Shown here piece after piece: positions 13,073 through 26,304 of a stretch of 64,000 nucleotides of DNA. Position 1 is the first letter of the stretch. Each line of letters opens with the position of its first letter. The position numbers were made by a program, and so were the translations under genes. Source of the DNA: Aselliscus stoliczkanus (taxonomy: Eukaryota > Chordata > Mammalia > Chiroptera > Hipposideridae); contig CM066737.1 in the NCBI GenBank assembly GCA_033961575.1, forward strand, positions 87,664,271 through 87,728,270, in the 5' to 3' direction. Under the pieces are notes generated by a model. The model saw nothing but the letters and a program-made list of their open reading frames with translations, had not been told where the DNA came from and did no database searches.

Positions 13073-14790
13073 TTTTAGAAGTAGACTTGTATACTTTGAG
13101 AAGGCTGTTTCCTTTGAGGGGCGGGGAAACAAGAAAGATTGCATAGCATTAAAGGTTAATGAGGGCAGATGGGAAGCAGAAAAGTGGAGTAATCTGTTTA
13201 GAAGTTCAGTGATGAAAGCCAGGAGGAGATGGAAGAGTGATAAGATTGGACAGATGTGTTTTAGACTGGGGGAAATTTAAACAGGCGTTTATATACTCTG
13301 GCAGTACACTATACAGTAGGAATCTATAGTACATTGTGTAGACTAGAGTATGTGCTGTACATAGTATGTGATATGAATCTATAAAGGTTGACTGTATATG
13401 GAAAAACAGGCACATAAAAAATTCTATGTGAACAGGATGTATCTTCAATCAGAAGTTTTTATTCCATTAATATTTAACTAATACAATTCCATTTTTAGTA
13501 AGTAATTATTATTAGTATTGATTCCTGCTTAATCTCTTTTAGTGCCTTTAAGTCTCAGTGTATTTTCTCCCTTTATTAAAAAATAAGCTTTCAAATTCAA
13601 ATTTTGTCAGAGAGCAAGATAGCATAGGGCCTAGAGCACAGACCGTGACATAGCGGAACATTTTAACATGATTTGATTTTTAAAAACGTAATAAAATAAG
13701 GATCAGGTGGTACTTTGTTTTAAAATATTTGCTGCTGGAATTATATTATTTATGCAAAAGGTTACTGATCAGTAAAGGCTCTGTCCCCTGGTGTGAAGTT
13801 TTTAGCACTCTCCACAGTCCACTTGAATAATGCTGAGGGGTGACGGGACCCTTTAAGTCAGTTCTAGAAACAAGCCCTCTGAAAAACTCTCCTGTCTAGA
13901 AAAATGCCCATGAATGCTCTGAGTTCTGATGGCTAGGGAACTATTGTTGACTCACAGTCCCCAAAGTTGATATGCATATGAACATATGAGTGTATGTATT
14001 ATGGATGTTTAATGATTAAATGCAATTACAAAATATAACTTGACAGTAACCAGGGCTCAGTTCTTAGACCACATACATTTCCCTGATGGCCTCATCTAGC
14101 ATCATATGAAATGCCATCTGTAAGTTGATTGCCTTCCAAATGTTTGCTCCAGCTCAGAACTTTCTGCTAAAACTCCAAATTTAGATACACAACCATTTAC
14201 TCACTCCTAGTCAATTCAAATGTAACATGTTCAGAACTGAACCATCTAACTCCCAAATCTGCTTCTTCAGTAGCCCTTCCTATCACAGCGAGTGGCCCTT
14301 CCATCCTTCCACTTGACCCAGCCAAATATTTTAGAGTCCAACTCAGCCTTCCTTTTTCTCACACTCCATATTATGGGTCATAAAATAATGCCAGGTCACC
14401 TTGATCAACCTGTATCAGAATCTCATTGTTTCTCACCACCTCCATTGCCACTGCTGTCATCTCTCATCTGAATTATTGAAGTAGCCATTTCAGGTGATCT
14501 GTCTCCTTTGACCCTTGCCTTATCGACCATCCATTTTGCCTGCCGGATTGTCCTCTCAACATATAAGTCAGGTATCACACCGCTGTTGAAAATCCTCCAA
14601 TGGCTTGCCGTTCACTTAGAGTAAAATGCAGCCCTGCTGTCTTGTAAGCCCACACACATTCGCTTCTCTTTCCCCCTTCATGTCTTCTCTGGCCTTGTCT
14701 CCCACCATTTTTACCTTCTCTCATTCTACTGAAGCTGTACTGGCCTCCATTCCTTTGCCCAGAACACAGTTTTACCACATATTCACGTGA

Positions 14791-14792
<2 letters not shown>

Positions 14793-14859
<67 letters not shown>
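14793..14859 (+). repeat. (CT)n microsatellite
   Basis: About 67 bp of pure CT, just left of a compound SINE. The Ser-Leu-rich open frame here is an artefact of this repeat. Confidence 0.95.
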
Positions 14860-14861
<2 letters not shown>

Positions 14862-14957
14862 GTCATTTTCTCACATGATACTCAGTGGATACTCCATGGT
14901 ATTTTCCCTGACTATGTTTTTAAATCTCTACACCCCCTTCCTACCCTAGCAGTTCTT

Positions 14958-15319
14958 TTTTTTTTAAGATTATTTTTTATTGGGGAATTGGGGAAGGGGA
15001 ACATTGTGTTTTTTCCAGGACCCATCAGCTCCAAGTCAAGTCTTGTCCTTCAGTCTAGTTGTGGAGGGCACAGGTCAGCTCCAAGTCCTATTGCTATTTT
15101 CAGTCTAGTTGTGGGGGCAGGGGGCACAGCCCACCATCCCATACAGGAGTTGAACTGGCAATGTTGTTGTTAGGAGCACGTGCACTCATCAGCTGAGCTA
15201 TCCAGCAGCCCAGTGGCAGCTCAGCTCAGGCGCAGCTCACTGGCCCATGTGGGAATTGAACCAGTGACCCTGTTGCTCAGAGCTTGCTCTCTTAACCAAC
15301 TGAGCCACCTGGCTGGACC
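14958..15319 (-). mobile_element. Long compound tRNA-derived SINE with 17-bp target duplication
   Basis: On the plus strand it reads ttttattggggaattgggga, then two tRNA-like modules, and ends aactgagccacctggctgga. Flanks ctaccctagcagttctt (14941-14957) and ctaccctggcagttctt (15320-15336) differ at one base. It lies just right of a (CT)n run. Confidence 0.9.
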
Positions 15320-15892
15320 CTACCCTGGCAGTTCTTATTCCCCCTTCCCTGTTTTATTTTTCTCCATGCACATACCAGCTTCAAACTTACTTATTTGTTT
15401 AGTATGCTTCCCCTAACAGGATTAAATAAAGATGGAGATTTTTCTAAGTTCTGTTTATGGCTGTATCACTATCATACGTGACTCTTGGTAGTTGCTAAAT
15501 AAATATTTGTTGAGGAATCATTATATTTCATAAGTGCTAGAGCCAGAATTCCATGGGATCTCAAAGCCCTTCTCTACAAAATAAATAAAGGCATGCCGTA
15601 TTGAATGTATAAAATCTACTCTGGTAATTGTTCCTCTACCTGGGAAATCTACATATAACGTTATAAGAACTTTATGATAAATGATCTATTTGAGGTCTTC
15701 AACATTATTAGTTCTGTTACCACTAGATAACAGAAACCTGTCATCAAAGACAGGTTTCCCAGTTGGTTGTGAATATCCTTACATGCTTATGAAAAAAGCA
15801 AAATGATAATGGATGCAACGTATTACAATGGTTAAGGATATATTACCTATGATGAATATATAATAAGAGGGACTTCATTTTCTGTCTTTGAA

Positions 15893-17083
15893 TTTAATTT
15901 TAACTATAGTTGACACACAATATTATATTAGTGTATAATATAATGATGTAACATTTATATACCTTACACAGTGATCTCCACAATAAGTCATCATACATTG
16001 CTATTATGATATTATTAATTCTATTCCCTGTGCTGTATGTTACATCCCTGTTGTGTCCTTGTCTGGTATGGGTATCAGGATAATGCTGGCCTCATAAAAT
16101 GAGTTTGGAAAAGTTCCCTCCTCTTCTGTTTTTTTGTCAGAGTTTAAGAAGGATTGGTATTAATATTTTAGTTTTCTTTAAATGTTTGCTGGAATTCACC
16201 AGTGAAGCCGCCTGGTCCTGGACTTTTGTTTATTGATAGGGTTTTGATTATTGATTCAATCTCCTTATTAGTAATTGGTCTGTTCACATTTTCTCTTTCA
16301 TCATGGTTTGGTCTTAGTGGGTTGTATGTTTCTGGGAATTTATTCATTTCCTCTAGGTTGTCCAGTTTGTTGGTTTTTAGTTGTTCATAGTAGATAGTAG
16401 TCTTTTATGAACCTTTGTATTTCTGTGGTATCAGTTGTAACATCTCGTCTTTCATTTCTGATTTTATTTGAGTCCTGTCTTTTTTTTTTGTGGTAAGTCT
16501 TGCTAAAGGCTTGTCATTTTTTTATCTTTTCAAAGAGCCAACTCTAGTTTAATTGATTTTCTCTATTGTCTTTTTAGTCTCTATTTCATTTACGTCTGTT
16601 ATAATCTTGTTATTTCTTCCCTTGTAGTAACTTTGGGCTTTATTTGTATTTTTTCTGGTTCCTTGAGGTACAAAATTAGGTTGTTTATTTGAGAGTTTTC
16701 TTGTTTCTTGAGGTACTCATTTATTGCCATGAACTTCCCTCTTAGAAGTACTTTCGCTGCCTCCAATGAATTTTTGAGATGTTGTATTTCCATTTTCATT
16801 TGTCTCAAGATTTAAAAAAAATTTTCCTTTGATTTCTTCTTTGACCCTGTGGTAGTTCAGTAGCATGCTGTTAAATCTCCATATATTTGTGAATTTTCTA
16901 GTTTACCTCATATAATCTCTAATTTCATACAGTTATGGTCAGAAAAGATGCTTTATATTATTTCAGTCCTCTTAAATTTATTAATACTTGTTTTGTGGCC
17001 TAACATGATCTAGCCTGGAAAATGGTCCATGTGCACTTGAGAAAAATGTGTATTCTGTTGTCTAAAACACATTGAAACACACG
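15893..17083 (-). mobile_element. L1 remnant: 3' UTR joined to part of ORF2
   Basis: 15893-16050 resembles the L1 3' tail in antisense. From about 16050 to 17083 the minus strand translates in pieces to ORF2. KSPGPGGFTGEF and YEQLKTNKLDNLE come from the RT N-terminal region, and YLKKQENSQINNL from the linker before it. Endonuclease C-terminal sequence (hallmark of the SSAHGTFSRIDH type) follows near 16990-17060. Frameshifts and an internal deletion make it dead. A SINE interrupts the right end. Confidence 0.85.
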
Positions 17084-17090
17084 TTGAATT

Positions 17091-17499
17091 TTTTTTTAAG
17101 ATTTTATTGGGGAATCAGGGAAAGGGAACAGTGTTGGGGAATTGGGGAAGGGGAACAGACAAGTTGTTGTCCTTCAATCTCAGTTGTGGAGGGGGCAGCT
17201 AGCTCAGCTCCAAGCCCAGTCCCCATGCGGCTGCCCATTGGCAGCTCGCGGCTCCTCAGATCAAGGTGCCATGTTCAATCTTAGTTGCGGGTGGGCGTAG
17301 CCCACCATTCCATGTGGGAGTAGAAATGGAAACCTTGTTGCTAAGAGCACACGCTCTAACCACTGAGCAATCTTGCCACCTGTTTGCAGCTCAGCAGCAG
17401 CTCAGCTTGGGCACAGCTCACTGGCCCATATGGGAATTGAACCAGCAACCCTGTTGCTTAGAGCTCACGCTCTTAACCAACTGAGCCACTTGGCCGGCC
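17091..17499 (-). mobile_element. Long compound tRNA-derived SINE in an L1 remnant
   Basis: Plus strand starts taagattttattggggaatc and contains two tRNA-like modules (near 17320-17380 and 17430-17499). It ends cacttggccggccc. Near-identical flanks acac(gt)tgaatttt lie on each side. It interrupts antisense L1 ORF2 sequence on its left. Confidence 0.88.
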
Positions 17500-18397
17500 C
17501 ACACTGAATTTTAAATTTGTTAATTCTAGACATGAGGTTTTTTTTAAATACTATATATACTTGTAACTTGGAATTCAAAGCATCATCTCATGAACCTTGA
17601 TATGAATTTGGTTATGCATTTGTAAACATTGGTCATGCTGTGTTTGGGATGATATGTGTTGTGTTTTGGATATGTGTTGCCTCCTGAGAAGGTTCAGTTT
17701 TATTAAGAATGTCTATATCGTAATAGTCAGCCATTTTATGTTTTATTAAACCCAAGATTGGTTGGCCCTTAAATAGTGACAATGGATAAAGAAGGCATAG
17801 TTGAAGAAAATAATCAGTCTTAAGAAGTTGTGTGTAATGAGTAGAAAGTTCTTTTAACTTTTTCTATATATTTTATTTCTAATGATTTAAAAATTACATT
17901 ATAGGCATTGCCATAATAGTACTTATCTGTACATTATATATTCTAATGATTTGTTTTGTTTATGTCATTTTTATGTAACATTTTCTGAAGAGTGCATTAG
18001 AATGCTGCATTATTTTAGCCTGCATTGTTTCGTAGACATTTACATTGCTAAAGAACAGTCGATAGCTATCTTAGGAAAAAAACGTGTGCTTATATATTTG
18101 TCATAAAACTATTAGATTCTGCAAGAACCGAAGGCAAACTCAGCTAGCCATCAGTTCTAACTGTGCTTTACCTCCAGTGGTTTTCTTTCCCTAGAGGACA
18201 CTCAGTACTATGGGTGGCTTCAAATACACAGGCAAATATAGAACCAAACAAGAAGCTTTCTAGCTGACTCTGTTCACCAGGTAAAATCTTTTCCTTTCAA
18301 GAAACTGTTTAGTTGTCATAAATCTTTTGGAGAGCTGATTTTCAGTTTCTTGTCTCACCACAAAAATGGTTAATATATTAGCAATGAGTGTTATATA

Positions 18398-18631
18398 CCA
18401 TGGGTGCCAAAAAAATGTATACAAGTGGACACTTTGGTCAACGTTACTCAAGCAGTAGTTCGCCGTAATCAGAAGTGTCTGGATGCTTATGGTAACCACT
18501 TTGAGCACCTCTTGTCATTGCAGAAGTCAAATGTGACTTGTATTTATCTTTTGTTATCGGTATATATTATTATAATTTTGATAGTTTTTTTCCTTTCTTA
18601 AAATGTGTATACATTTTTTTGGTACCCTCTG
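18398..18631. mobile_element. Tc1/mariner-like MITE, 234 bp
   Basis: Left end ccatgggtgccaaaaaaatg, right end aaaaaatgtatacacatttt's complement followed by ggtaccctctg. TA flanks at 18396-18397 and 18632-18633. The interior includes gttcgccgtaatcagaagtg, perhaps leftover transposase sequence. It is the longest of three copies. Confidence 0.85.
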
Positions 18632-19775
18632 TATTGCTCACTGGCGAATGATATCTGTCAAGGTGGCTTATTATATATGCTAAAAGTAAAGGACATTGAA
18701 TCCTGTAGGATGCTAAAACCTCCAATCAATATTTCAGACAATATAGCAGGGGAAAAAAATCAGTTAAGTCAAACTGCCATTGTATATATTCAATATCATT
18801 GTGGATCCAATTTTGGTTAATTTTTCTAGCATTTCTAAATGCTTTGCTATTGTGTTGCTTATAAGGAGCAAATTTAATTTTTTGAATTTCTGTAGCCTTT
18901 CCATTTTTAATCTCAACTTTCTTGTTGAAGTGCTAACGAGCTGCAAATAGGCCAAATGGAAGAGAAAAAAAGAGCTGCAGATATTCGATACTCTGTTAAA
19001 CTACTTCCATGATAATTGGCAGTTTATGGTTTTCCTGGTACAGTGGGAGAGATAAGCAGTATTGGCAAAGTTTGTGGAGCAACTCAAGTTAATAACATTG
19101 TAAAAGACGTTTACAAGACAATCACAATCCTTTTAAACAACTCTCATGTGTGGGCCATCAAGCCCAGGCACAATTCGATTATCTGAAAAAGTTCAGATTG
19201 AGTTGCATCCCAGCATTTCTAAATCAGGCGATTCTAAACATACATGTCATTATTTCCCTTCTAGCTTAAATGAATTTCCTTTACCTGATTTATGATTTTC
19301 CTAAAACAAACACATCTTTGGCCTTCCTTTTGTGCTCATTTGCATGATGTTTAATTTATCTTCACATTACAGTTTTTAATTGCTGCCATATTTTCATATT
19401 CAAGATTTAATTCATTGTTTTAATTTGTGTATGTGGCAATAATTCTGCTCTCTTCCTAGTATAACATGAAATAAGGCCAACATGTAAACAATACCTTTTC
19501 ATAGGATAAGTACCAATTCTATAGAAAAAATTTAAGGTCATACAAATCAAGAAAATGGTAACTGATTGGACTTGAGAGTATTTTAAAAATATAATAAAAT
19601 GCTGATTTTAAATACAGCATTGGTTATCTCAGTATGTGAACAAAGAAAGTATTTTTATTCCTTTTTGTTTTTTTCCCCTTCCTGTTTTCCAGAATAGAGC
19701 AAACAATTTGAAATATGCCAGTAGGCATGTTTTAAATTTTGACATATGTTCCATGTATGATTTTATCAAGCATTC

Positions 19776-19892
19776 TTTTTTTTTTTTTTTTTTTTTTTTG
19801 AGGGCAGTGTCTCTGGCCCTCATATGTGGGACCCAAACCGGGGCTGCTGGCATCCCAAGCCAGCGTTTAACCACCATGCCACTCGGCTGGCC
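19776..19892 (-). mobile_element. Short tRNA-derived SINE with 16-bp target duplication
   Basis: A poly-T run is followed by gagggcagtgtctctggccc and the end cactcggctggcc. The sequence ccatgtatgattttat occurs on both sides (19751-19766 and 19893-19908). Nine extra bases (caagcattc) lie between the left duplicate and the poly-T, and probably belong to the tail. Confidence 0.92.
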
Positions 19893-20334
19893 CCATGTAT
19901 GATTTTATATATCAACAAAACAATCCCAGTGATATTGTTGCTACATATTTTATAGTGCCCATAATTTTATGTGGTGATTTAAACATTTAAATATATAAGC
20001 AAATTGTGGGACATTGTGCTAATGTGGTAGTGTTAAAAAAATCTTTATATGAGTAAGTTGTCTATTGAGAATACAGAAATTGTACACCAAATCGAATCAT
20101 AGTATAAACATATAATATTAGTCACAAAGGTCTAGGGATAATCAGAGACTGGGTGAATCAGAATCAGTAGTTTCTAGGAGTGTATGAGAGACTTGTAATT
20201 GTTACATTCACATAAAATATGGCACATTTTTACATTTTGATTTCTCAATGCAGATTGAGCAATCTAGTCATCTCTGGTAAATATTATTTCCCCTTAAACT
20301 ATTTAAAAATATGTCTGGCAACATAGTTAAAATC

Positions 20335-20555
20335 ACAAGCTCCCGTGAGACAAATACAGAGTTCAGCCCCTATGTCTGCCCTTTATTAACTGTGGTCTTG
20401 GACACAATCAGAACCTCTGTGAATCTGGTCTTAGCATAAAATGTAGACAGTAATCACCGCTTATGTTGTAAGATTCAATTACACAATTTAATGGCGTACT
20501 TACACCACACCTTACAAATAGTAAGCCCTTCATGCATTATACTTGTGTTCTGATT
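20335..20555 (+). mobile_element. MIR-type SINE
   Basis: Contains attaactgtggtcttggaca, cctctgtgaatctggtctta and acagtaatcaccgcttatgt, a diverged MIR. Confidence 0.6.
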
Positions 20556-22014
20556 ATAAATTCTATAGGCATTTAGAGGATGAAGAAAGCGTTATAAATT
20601 AGAGCATAGTCTATAAAGTGGGGAATACTCACCCAGGAGGTACACCAGATGATCCATTGAGGTTCCAAACGAGTACATTAAAATGCCTCTTCATATGCAT
20701 ATTTTATTTAAGATTACAAAGGAAATAAACTTTACTAGTTTTTGATGCACAGATTTTAGGATGATTTCATATAATATAAGGCACTGCTGTCTTCAGTGAA
20801 AAGTCAGAGCTCTTGAATAAGATGTGTTGGTAGTTTGGCCTTCCCTTATTTATTTGCACCATGGGTGTTCTGGATGGATTGCAATGCCTATGAACGGTAA
20901 TGTGTGTTTGCAGATTTTACTATCTTTGCATAAAATGAGAGTGTCCCAGAAAATCTTTTTTAATGTACTGAAGTGTTCTAGTTATCTCATGACAAAGTAG
21001 TTGAAAAAAATGTAATATGTATTTTCTTTCTAAAAAAAAAACCCAAAGAGAAGTGTTCCAAATATGCTGAACAATTCTGTGTTGACAAGTGGCCGTGTGT
21101 ACTATGTTATTTCTCAGATATTTCCAAAAGCACGATCTCTACTTTCAAGGTTATATTCAGTACTAACAGCAGTTATGAAAGGAACTAGATTTTATTAGAA
21201 CTTCTTGCTATTGAGGAGCATTTAAACAATGGATATTTGGCAATATTCTCATCATGTGTCAGTTATAAAAGCTTTCACATCTACACACAGAAAACTGAAA
21301 AGAAAAATTTTAAATCTGTTTAAAATATTACAAATGAAATGATTCTGTAAGGGTTTGAATCCATATTATAAATGTAAAAATATTTTCACTTGTTATTGCA
21401 AGAAATCCTGATTTAGATGATAAAAGATTAAATTTTATTAGCTAGATTAAAAATAAATACAGGATGGCTTATGTGAAAAGTGAGCAGGGCAGCTAAACTG
21501 AATTGATTCTCAAAACTGCTATTGCCCAAATGATTTTAAAAATGTGGAATTTGCATCTACAAATATTATTTTGAGAAAGATGAACAGTTTACAAAATTGG
21601 AAAACATTGTAAAGGATCAGGAAAAGTCACACAGGAGATGGGCTTTGAGCTGGAAGTTCAAGGAGACTGATGTAAATGTTTTTGGGAAAGTGTGTTTGTG
21701 TGTTTTGTTTTTAATATCTTTGTAGCAGTAGAAATGAACAGGTAGAAAGGTGTAACATGAAATGCGTGATTTGTAGGTTTCCAAAGCCATGAAAGAACTA
21801 GTGGAAGAAAACATCTGAGTTCGTGACATGATAGGGTGTGAATTTAGGACTTTATTCTAAGAGTAAAATCACTCAAGATTACTGTATATGAGAATAATAT
21901 ACCCAGTACAAACGTTGCGACTAATCCGAGTTGGACTGAAGTAAGCAAAAGATGGAAGAAAGATAATCAATTTGGAGAGAACACCATTAATGTGGTTCGA
22001 GTGTTGTGTCAGAG

Positions 22015-22290
22015 CGCAGTTTCTCCAAGTGTCACTACTGCTATTTGAACCTGATCATTCTTTGTTGGTGGAGTGGGGGTGGGGGAGCAGTGGGTGATGA
22101 TGACTCACCTGCTGCTGCTGAGCTGCGCACTGAAGAATATTCGGCAGCATTCCTGGCCTCCCTGGCACCCACTGGATGCCCTAGTTGTCAGTAGCACCCT
22201 CCACCCCCAGTAGTGACAAGCAAAACCGGTCTCCTGCTGTTGTCCAATGTTCTCAAGAGGGCAAAATGGGCCCTGGTTGAGAATCAGTGG
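22015..22290 (-). mobile_element. hAT-type MITE (old mammalian MER family)
   Basis: Reverse complement begins ccactgattctcaaccaggg and continues with tgggggtggagggtgctact and accaacaaagaatgatcagg, the pattern of a common mammalian hAT MITE. The exact family name is not certain. Confidence 0.7.
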
Positions 22291-22434
22291 TTTAGGGTGA
22301 TGCCAGCAGGAATAAAGAAGAAGAGGTGAACGTGCAATAAATTGTAAAGGATGTTGCTTGCTGGGCAATGTTCAACCAATTGTTGGAGGACAAAGAGAGT
22401 CATTTCAATAGTAATAGAAGTTTGTTTAAATATA

Positions 22435-22436
<2 letters not shown>

Positions 22437-22482
<46 letters not shown>
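22437..22482 (+). repeat. (AC)n microsatellite
   Basis: About 46 bp of pure AC. Confidence 0.95.
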
Positions 22483-22484
<2 letters not shown>

Positions 22485-23139
22485 TGTCAGCCTCACTTGG
22501 GGATCTGTTGACCTTTACTTGTGTTTTCCATTGTCTTATTTTATAATATATACATATATACCGTTAAATCCTGTTTTAGTATCATCCCGAAATCAGGAGT
22601 TATTCCTCCTAGCTTGTAGCCCATGCTGACTTTTGAGTCTTTGACTTCAAGATGTGAGAAGAAATGTTAGTACAAGAGATTAAAAAAAAAAACCTTTTCA
22701 AAAACTTTCATATCTTTTCTTTCTATCAAATGCAGTGAGCCCTGGTACACTCTTCTCAGGTCTCTAAACCTTAAGGTTAAAAGCTTTCATTGTCAAAGGG
22801 ACCCTGAATTATAAACTTGAAACATGTCCACTCCCGTTAGGAGCCAGTGATGAAACTGAGGAACGGCCCACTGCCTTCAGCTGACTCTCTTCATGCACCT
22901 TCTCATCTGCCTGTACCCACAGGGCAGAGAACAGGCTGCTCTGATCATTGATTTCTTGAGGCAGAGGGCAGAATTCGCAGCTGATAATGCAATCTACCCA
23001 AAGTGTTGTCAGGGCTTAATCCCATTAGCATTTTCCTTGCAAATGTCAATCTTGAAAGGCCTTAAACAAGGGATGTCTTTTCTTGAAGGGAATAGGGAGA
23101 CACTGAGTTAGGCAGCAGGTGCTGCACACACAAGTGTGG

Positions 23140-23430
23140 GTTTTATGTGCCAATGAGTCTGGTTCCGACTCCTGGTGACCCTATGAATGAGTGATGTCCA
23201 CAATGTCCTGTCTTCACAGCCCTGCTCAGCTCCTGTAGACTCAGCCTGTGGCTTCTTTTATGGAGTCAGTCCATCGCATATTTGGTCCTCCTCTTTTCCT
23301 GTTGCCTTCTATCTTCCCCAGCATTATTGTCTTTTCCTAAGAACCCTGCCTTCTTGTGATGTGCCTGAAGTAGGACAGCTTCCATGGAATATGCTATTTC
23401 TTCTCTCTGCTCTGACATGGAAAGATGTAG
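23140..23430 (+). mobile_element. Ancient mammalian LINE-like repeat fragment
   Basis: Contains gactcctggtgaccctatga, acagccctgctcagctcctg and cagcattattgtcttttcct, a pattern known from old dispersed mammalian repeats. The family is unresolved. The open frame 23187-23444 lies in it and is not a gene. Confidence 0.45.
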
Positions 23431-23519
23431 TAACTTTGGTCTAATTCCCTTAGGAAAACATAAGTCCTACTATTAATATAAAGTAAGATGGAAATTGTTA
23501 GCTGGCATATGCTAGGAAA

Positions 23520-23640
23520 TTCATTATTTTATTCAACAAATATCTGTTATGTTCTATATGGCAGACACTGTATTGTGAAGAAAATAAAACAAAATTCGAT
23601 TCTCACGGAGCTTACATTTAGTTTGCGAAGAGGGTTTCTC
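23520..23640 (+). mobile_element. L2-like fragment
   Basis: Contains tattcaacaaatatctgtta and ctcacggagcttacatttag. Similar old L2-like pieces occur near 27490-27570 and 45655-45730. Confidence 0.5.
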
Positions 23641-24005
23641 TGAAGGATATACCACACCACAGTTTTAGGAGCAAGGAAAGGAGACAAAAGCATGTAAAAT
23701 AAAGAGAAAATCTGAAGAATTTAATGATATATGTGGAAGGTGATGGGATTATTCAAGTAGCTGGCATGCCTGCAGGAAGTGGAGACACCACTATGGGGAA
23801 AATTATCTACTTTAGCAAAAGTGTGTGAATTTAATTGAATATCTTTTTACAACCTAGGATGTAAATAAAACCAAACTCCCCTGTGTTGATGTTACATCTT
23901 CTTTTTCTATTATGTGTTGTACTAAATAAGAACAGTGAGGCAATGAAAGCAATTTTATAAAGGTTGAATGGAACGAGTGATACAGAATGTTAAAAAATAT
24001 GTATA

Positions 24006-24575
24006 CAAGGTTGGACAATGAAGTTCATGAACTCATCGTAGGAAAAGTGCTACCTCCCTCATTGCTGAATATCACTATGGTCACCTTAGAACTACTCCCT
24101 CTGAGAAGCTATGCACCGACACCAGCACCTATTCCACCCTTCAAAGCAATTTTGGAACTCTTTTTCTGGAATGGCCATCAGAGCTGTCATTGTATTACCC
24201 TTGATGTCCTAATATCAGCAAAATATCTCCCTTTCAATATTTCCTTTATCTTCAGTTAAAGAAAGAAGACATTGGGGGCCAGATCAGGTGAGTAGTGTGG
24301 GTGTTCCAATACAGTTACTTGTTTACTGGCTAAAAACTCCCTCACAGACAGTGCCGTGTGAGCTGATGCATTGTCATGATGCAAGAGCCATGAATTGTTG
24401 GCGAAAAATTCAGGTCATCTAACTTTTTCATGCAGCCTTTTCAGCACTTCCAAATAGTAAACTTGTTTAACTGTTTGTCCAGTTGGTACAAATTCATAAT
24501 GAATAATCCGTCTGATACCAAAAAAGATTAGCAACATCGTTACAACAAGTTCGCGAACTTAATTGTCACACCTCA
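24006..24575 (-). mobile_element. Mariner-family transposon remnant with decayed transposase
   Basis: Inverted ends are GGTTGGACAATGAAGTTCATGAAC's type at the left and its counterpart gttcgcgaacttaattgtca at the right. The TA target duplication is at 24004-24005 and 24576-24577. The minus strand between 24430 and 24250 encodes the C-terminal part of a mariner transposase: LLHHDNASAH (the second catalytic Asp) and HYSPDLAPN. At 570 bp it is far shorter than a full mariner (about 1.3 kb), with the N-terminal part lost and frames broken. Plus-strand open frame 23987-24259 is its shadow. Confidence 0.88.
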
Positions 24576-25494
24576 TATGTTATCTCAGCCTTACAAGCAC
24601 CCTCTGAGTTAATATTATCATATCCATTTTCAGGTGTATACCAGGAGTCTCAGATTAAATAACTTTGCCAGGCATATACTGCTTATAAATCGCAGAGCAT
24701 CACGAATTTGAATTCAACCAAAGTGAGACAGACTTAAAATTCCCTGAGGGCAGGCACCGGCTCTGTGAACCATGATGCCTTTGAGATGTTGTGTACATGG
24801 GTAGGAGGTGGGGTCAGAGAGGGCAGTGAATTTTAGAGAAGGCTGGTTCTGACATGTCACAGAGTGGGAAAACAACCACTAGGGTCAATTTGAAGGGGAG
24901 AGGTTGGAGAGGGAAGACAAATGGCAACTACAGCCCTGAGGGTCAAAATCAGTCTGCCACCTGTTTTTCTATAAATAAAGTTTAATTGAAACACTCTCAT
25001 ACTCATTCACTTATGTATTGTCTGTGGCTACTTTTGTGCTACAATTTGCAGTGAAAGAGTGGTATTAGTGAAACTGGGCCTGTAGTGGCCTGCGATACTG
25101 AAGATCTTTATTATCTGGCCTTTTACAGAAAAAGTTTAAGGTTTAAGAACCCTTGGATTATATAATAAGAAGAATAAGACTCTACAATGAAATATGAAAT
25201 GAGGAGACTTGGTACCGCTGTAGATAAGTTTGAATATTTTTGTGGAGCCTAATATAACTTTAAGTGTAGTTAAATATACACTTGTTGAATAAATAGCTAA
25301 GAACTATAAATGCTGACTTATGAAATAAAGCAAAAAAGTTTTTGAAATGACCACTAGGAAATACATAATGATTGGTTTTCCTTCATAGCTCACGGTCAAG
25401 TAGTTTGTATGCGTTATAGCAAAATCTGTAGACTACAGTCATTTTGGGGGGATATTATTAAGTGGCAGTATATAGAAGTTTGGAAAATAATGAG

Positions 25495-25496
<2 letters not shown>

Positions 25497-25537
<41 letters not shown>

Positions 25538-25563
25538 ACACACACACACACACACACACACAC
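25497..25563 (+). repeat. (AT)n(AC)n compound microsatellite
   Basis: About 30 bp of alternating AT running into about 36 bp of AC with one interruption. Confidence 0.95.
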
Positions 25564-26099
25564 GTATATAAACATTCAGTTTTGAAAACTTTTGGTAAGT
25601 GAAAACCTTTTGCCTAAAGCAATATACTTATTAATTCATTTTATTTTGTAAGTATCATCCAGTAAGTCATATTTGTTTTAGATATCTGTAAAACTGATTA
25701 AAATAAGTAAGACGTGGTATATATGCATTAGGCCTATTTAAAAGTACAGTTGAGGAAAATAGCATTAGGAATTGATATAATCCTCTGATACATTTGTAAT
25801 TGTCTTGTTTTATAGTTACTTTTGGAAAACCCCTGATTGTTTAAAATCCCAACTTGTATGAATTCCAAAAACTAACTTCTAAAATTGTTGAAACATACTG
25901 AAGTAATTGCAGAGTTATTACGCTCATCTTTCTTTTCTGGAATACATGATGGATACCATAATATTCCTCTAGCTCTTCAGAATGGCAAATAGAACTGTAG
26001 GTTTATAGGAGGTCCAATTTATCCTCTAGCACCTCTTGGTGTGACCTCAATTTCTCATCTGGGAAATGGGCCCCTCTTTTAGGATGGTTGTGAGAAATT

Positions 26100-26304
26100 A
26101 TCTCATATAATGCAACATCATTTCATTTAGTTTCATTTTAACATTGATGGAATGTTGTAGGAACTTCACTCTTGTTTATATCAATTAGTCTATGGTAAAG
26201 TTGCTTTTTCTTCATCTGTTGTTTTACTGAAAGTTGCAGAACCTATAAATGATGTTAAGTGAGGACTTACTGTATTCCCTTTGGTAATTTGTGTATGTGT
26301 GCAA
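26100..26304 (-). repeat. Left arm of a 200-bp inverted repeat (Tigger-like sequence)
   Basis: Contains gttaagtgaggacttactgt followed by attccctttggtaatttgtg. Its reverse complement closely matches 27088-27300. The Tigger-like part is recognisable from the aagtcctcacttaa motif. Confidence 0.75.

Noticed and set aside
14787..15173. 128-codon open frame rich in Ser and Leu
   Set aside because: It starts in a (CT)n microsatellite and continues into a compound SINE.
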